Positions 13,493 through 13,854 of a stretch of 13,854 nt of DNA are shown here, one piece after another (the first letter of the stretch is position 1; the number at the start of each line of letters is the position of its first letter). Under the pieces are notes generated by a model. The model did not search any database and was not told the DNA's origin. It saw only the letters and a program-made list of their open reading frames with translations. Origin of the DNA: Actinomycetota bacterium (GTDB lineage Bacteria > Actinomycetota > Actinomycetes > Nanopelagicales > Nanopelagicaceae). A program made the translations under genes and the position numbers. Where the stretch lies: contig CANGCW010000014.1 in assembly GCA_947452525.1 (NCBI GenBank), positions 1-13,854 on the forward strand, written 5' to 3'.

Positions 13493-13520
13493 GAGATGAA
13501 AAATCTCCAAGTTTCATCTC
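13493..13520 (+). promoter_or_regulatory. Perfect 9-bp inverted repeat upstream of the last gene
   Basis: GAGATGAAA (13493-13501) and TTTCATCTC (13512-13520) are exact reverse complements around a 10-nt loop, ending 32 nt before the ATG at 13553. It could be a leader hairpin controlling translation or an operator. No T-tract follows, so it is not a standard terminator for the HTH gene. Confidence 0.5.
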
Positions 13521-13552
13521 TAAGTATTCGGAGAGTAGAGAGAGATTTAAAA

Positions 13553-13854
13553 ATGAGCCGTAAAACTTTTGACAAGCTAGCTAGCACACTCGGTCTAATG
13601 CTTGCAGTCCTCCTTGCAGTTGCAGGTGGCTTGCTTACCTGGGGTGCAAACTTCACAAGCAATGAAGTGAAGACGCAACTCGCTGCACAGAAGATCACCA
13701 TGCCTGGCGCGACAGGTAACCCTAAGGATGATGCAGCAACAGTTAAGTTCTTCAAGGATAACGCCGGCAAGCCAATGACAACTGGCAAGCAAGCACAGAT
13801 GTATGCAGATCACTTCATCGCCTTCCACCTCTCAAACATTGGTGGCGGAAAGAC
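13553..13854 (+). CDS. Membrane-anchored actinobacterial protein (often mislabelled LigA), C-terminus cut by window edge
   Basis: The first 100 residues of a longer protein. MSRKTFDKLAS (1-11) is followed by a membrane helix at about 12-31 (LGLMLAVLLAVAGGLLTWGA), then an extracytoplasmic region starting NFTSNEVKTQLAAQKITMPG with QAQMYADHFIAFHL at about 81-94. This pattern (MxRKxFDxLA, LLTWG, VxxQLxxQKIxxP, AxxYADHFIAxHL) is one I recognise from actinobacterial proteins that databases often call aromatic ring-opening dioxygenase LigA. Nothing here suggests a dioxygenase: a signal-anchor helix begins the chain and no catalytic motif is visible. Purine-rich AGAGAGAG lies about 9 nt upstream of the ATG. 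Function unknown. Confidence 0.82.
   Translation, partial: MSRKTFDKLASTLGLMLAVLLAVAGGLLTWGANFTSNEVKTQLAAQKITMPGATGNPKDDAATVKFFKDNAGKPMTTGKQAQMYADHFIAFHLSNIGGGK

Noticed and set aside
1..13854. CRISPR arrays, insertion sequences, tRNA or rRNA genes, prophage remnants
   Set aside because: No repeat-spacer pattern, transposase motif, terminal inverted repeats or tRNA-like cloverleaf was seen on either strand.
13553..13854. Aromatic ring-opening dioxygenase LigA
   Set aside because: The visible part is a signal-anchor membrane protein with no dioxygenase metal ligands; the name is a common mislabel for this type of protein.

Overview
The window looks like a chromosomal segment of an actinobacterium with a compact genome. 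The evidence is an actinobacterial-type LexA box, DUF3040 and DUF6504 proteins, a DnaE2-type polymerase paired with DinB, and the mraZ-rsmH start of the cell-division (dcw) cluster. G+C looks intermediate by eye. Genes overlap or abut repeatedly: ATGA, TTGA and TAATG junctions, a TTAA shared by two convergent stops, and a 41-bp convergent overlap. Several genes appear to be read from leaderless transcripts, with a TANNNT box 6-8 nt before the start codon. This would fit a streamlined aquatic lineage such as the acI/Nanopelagicales group, but that placement is inference.

Layout. 1-1310 (minus): the first two dcw genes, mraZ and the N-terminal two thirds of rsmH, with a clear five-box MraZ operator array upstream (1387-1431). 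1565-4214 (plus): a three-gene ABC-2 exporter (ATPase plus two permeases), divergent from mraZ. 4211-4588 (minus): a DUF3040 membrane protein with its own promoter. 4658-9575 (minus): an operon DUF6504, dnaE2-like, dinB. It is headed by a perfect 18-bp LexA box that overlaps the start codon of the first gene, so it reads as an SOS-controlled translesion-synthesis module. 9806-10234 (plus): a DoxX-family membrane protein with a MarR/CosR-like operator over its -35 box, followed by a rho-independent terminator. 10346-11125 (plus): a TauE/SafE-family permease.

11085-12860 (minus): a three-gene membrane operon. It encodes a 61-residue single-helix protein, a di-heme cytochrome b6-like protein with HX13H and HX14H ligand pairs, and a 315-residue protein that resembles cytochrome b subunit IV split open by about 190 extracytoplasmic residues. 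No Rieske protein or cytochrome c gene lies beside it. 13010-13324 (plus): a very small LuxR-type HTH protein with a C-terminal Cys/His cluster, divergent from the cytochrome operon across a region with two TTCGAAAT repeats. 13553-13854 (plus): the start of a membrane-anchored protein of a kind often mislabelled LigA in actinobacterial genomes.

The most interesting parts are the cytochrome b6-like operon with its unusual subunit IV, the SOS operon whose operator doubles as its first codons, and the HTH protein with a possible metal-binding tail.
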